Assembly (NCBI GenBank): GCA_016801845.1
Contig: CM028919.1
Location: 1,842,001-1,906,000, forward strand
Source: Polydactylus sextarius
Lineage: Eukaryota > Chordata > Actinopteri > Polynemidae
DNA length: 64,000 nt
Direction: 5' to 3'
Of the stretch, positions 62,871 to 64,000 are shown piece after piece. The position numbers and the translations under genes were made by a program. The notes below the pieces were generated by a model that worked only from the letters and a program-made list of their open reading frames with translations, did not search any database and had not been told where the DNA came from. Each line of letters opens with the position of its first letter. Position 1 is the first letter of the stretch.

Positions 62871-63014
62871 TACTGAATGTTTTCAACTGGACATGTTCAG
62901 CATATTACACATGTTCACTCTGACATGATTATTGGCAATAGCACACCGATAGTAAAAACCACCACAACAACCACTAAACTGGTACAAATATAGACAAGTT
63001 ACTTATGTTACGCC

Positions 63015-63270
63015 TGTGGTCAGCTACAGTGTTCAATTCAGTTCATTTCAATTCAATTATATTTATATAGCACCAGATCATAAAAACATTTAACTCAAGG
63101 CACTTTACATGTTACCCAACATTTCCACGATGAGCAAGCGCTTGGTGACAATGGAGGAAAAACTCCCTTTTAACATTAATAAACCTCCAGCGGAGCCAGA
63201 CTCAGAGTGGACGGTCATCTGCCTCGACCGGCTGGGGTGAAATGAAGAATAGAGAAAATACAAAAAAGAA
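63015..63270 (+). repeat. Teleost interspersed repeat ('ttatatagcaccagatca')
   Basis: 'ttcaattatatttatatagc', 'aaggcactttacatgttacc', 'gatgagcaagcgcttggtga', 'ggaaaaactcccttttaaca' and 'catctgcctcgaccggctgg' form the standard order of a very abundant fish repeat. The tail of the same or a related family is at 19.99-20.19 kb. Confidence 0.8.
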
Positions 63271-63386
63271 GAGACAGAGGAAAAGGAGGGGAGTAGGATC
63301 GGGGAGAAAGAAAAAGGAGACCAGGAAGAGACAGTAGAGACTACATGTCTATAAGTAGTTGTTAAAGTAAAATTATTATTACCATT

Positions 63387-63433
63387 ACAACAACAACAAC
63401 AACAACAACAACAATAATAATAATAATAATAAT
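63387..63433. repeat. (CAA)n-(TAA)n repeat
   Basis: About ten CAA units pass into about six TAA units. Confidence 0.9.
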
Positions 63434-64000
63434 GGTATCATCAGTGTTCTTAATGAGATCATCAAAGTCCATTTTACAGGAGTTACCTTTTTGGTCATAT
63501 TTATATTGTAGCAGCTAGAGGCGTATGTTATTTAATGCTCATACTGGATAATTCTTGTTGGTATTTGTTAAATAAATAAAACATGTTACTTCCTGCCATT
63601 CAAAGTGCTGTGTAGAGCATGCATGGTATTCAAGATCTGTGATGGATCTCACCTCTGAAATGTATCCCTTGTCATGTTTAAGTGGTTGCCACACACAAAG
63701 ATTATTCAGTCACTGTTGAGGAAAGAGAATCCAATGACTCACACTTCTCAGAGTATGTGCATCTCAAGAGCCATTTACATCTATTTAGGTTTACAGTAGT
63801 ACAGCTTTCCTAACACCCATAGAGAGCAGAGAGGATGCACAAAAATGGACTGTTTCTGTGACACTCAGAGGTCGTGTTTTAACATCATTGCAAATATGTA
63901 AAAACAAAAGCTATAATACAAACTATATGGAAATGTATATACAATATCTTCTGTTATATAAACACGTACATTAATCTTCACCGATACTGGTGTATTCTGA

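Overview
This window is vertebrate, almost certainly teleost fish, nuclear DNA. It is AT-rich, dense in CA/TA/TG microsatellites and long A/T runs, contains intron-interrupted coding sequence, and carries several decayed interspersed repeats of types common in teleosts (LINE reverse transcriptases, hAT and Tc1/mariner remnants, SINE-like units ending in the 'ctatataaat' type of tail). Nothing bacterial (operons, Shine-Dalgarno sites, CRISPR) is present.

Only one protein-coding gene can be supported: the 5' part of an alpha-neurexin on the minus strand, closest to neurexin 3 (nrxn3a versus nrxn3b not resolved). The large first coding exon (46372-45686) holds a start codon, signal peptide, the first LNS/laminin-G domain and EGF-A, and ends in phase 1 at a GT donor. 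Further along the minus strand are three tiny exons with clean splice signals and the same 1-1 phase: 21 nt (32961-32941), 27 nt (31855-31829) and 12 nt (30894-30883). Their peptides, E-V-I-S-N-M-P, G-L-A-H-M-M-A-E-Q and A-K-S-K, correspond to the alternative splice site 1 (SS1) inserts of alpha-neurexins. I see no LNS2 exon in the remaining 30.9 kb, so the gene continues beyond base 1.

Layout: 1-30.9 kb is intron following SS1, with a retroviral-protease-like remnant (2.6-2.9 kb), a LINE RT fragment (7.35-8.05 kb) and microsatellites. 30.9-33.0 kb is the SS1 microexon cluster. 33-45.7 kb is the 12.7-kb intron between the first coding exon and SS1, with a LINE tail, a Tc1 remnant and a SINE-like copy at 40.3-42.1 kb. 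45.7-46.4 kb is the coding exon. 46.4-64 kb lies 5' of it and probably holds a noncoding first exon and the alpha promoter. The best promoter candidate is the CpG-rich, homopolymer-studded stretch at 52.7-55.9 kb. The 56.4-63.4 kb end is repeat-rich: two copies of an unnamed element with a perfect 15-bp hairpin in one of them, a broken LINE interrupted by a 90-bp insertion with an 8-bp target duplication, and a frameshifted hAT/ZBED-like transposase.

The most interesting observation is the complete SS1 microexon set, all phase 1 and freely combinable, which was found from splice signals and phase rather than from open reading frames.
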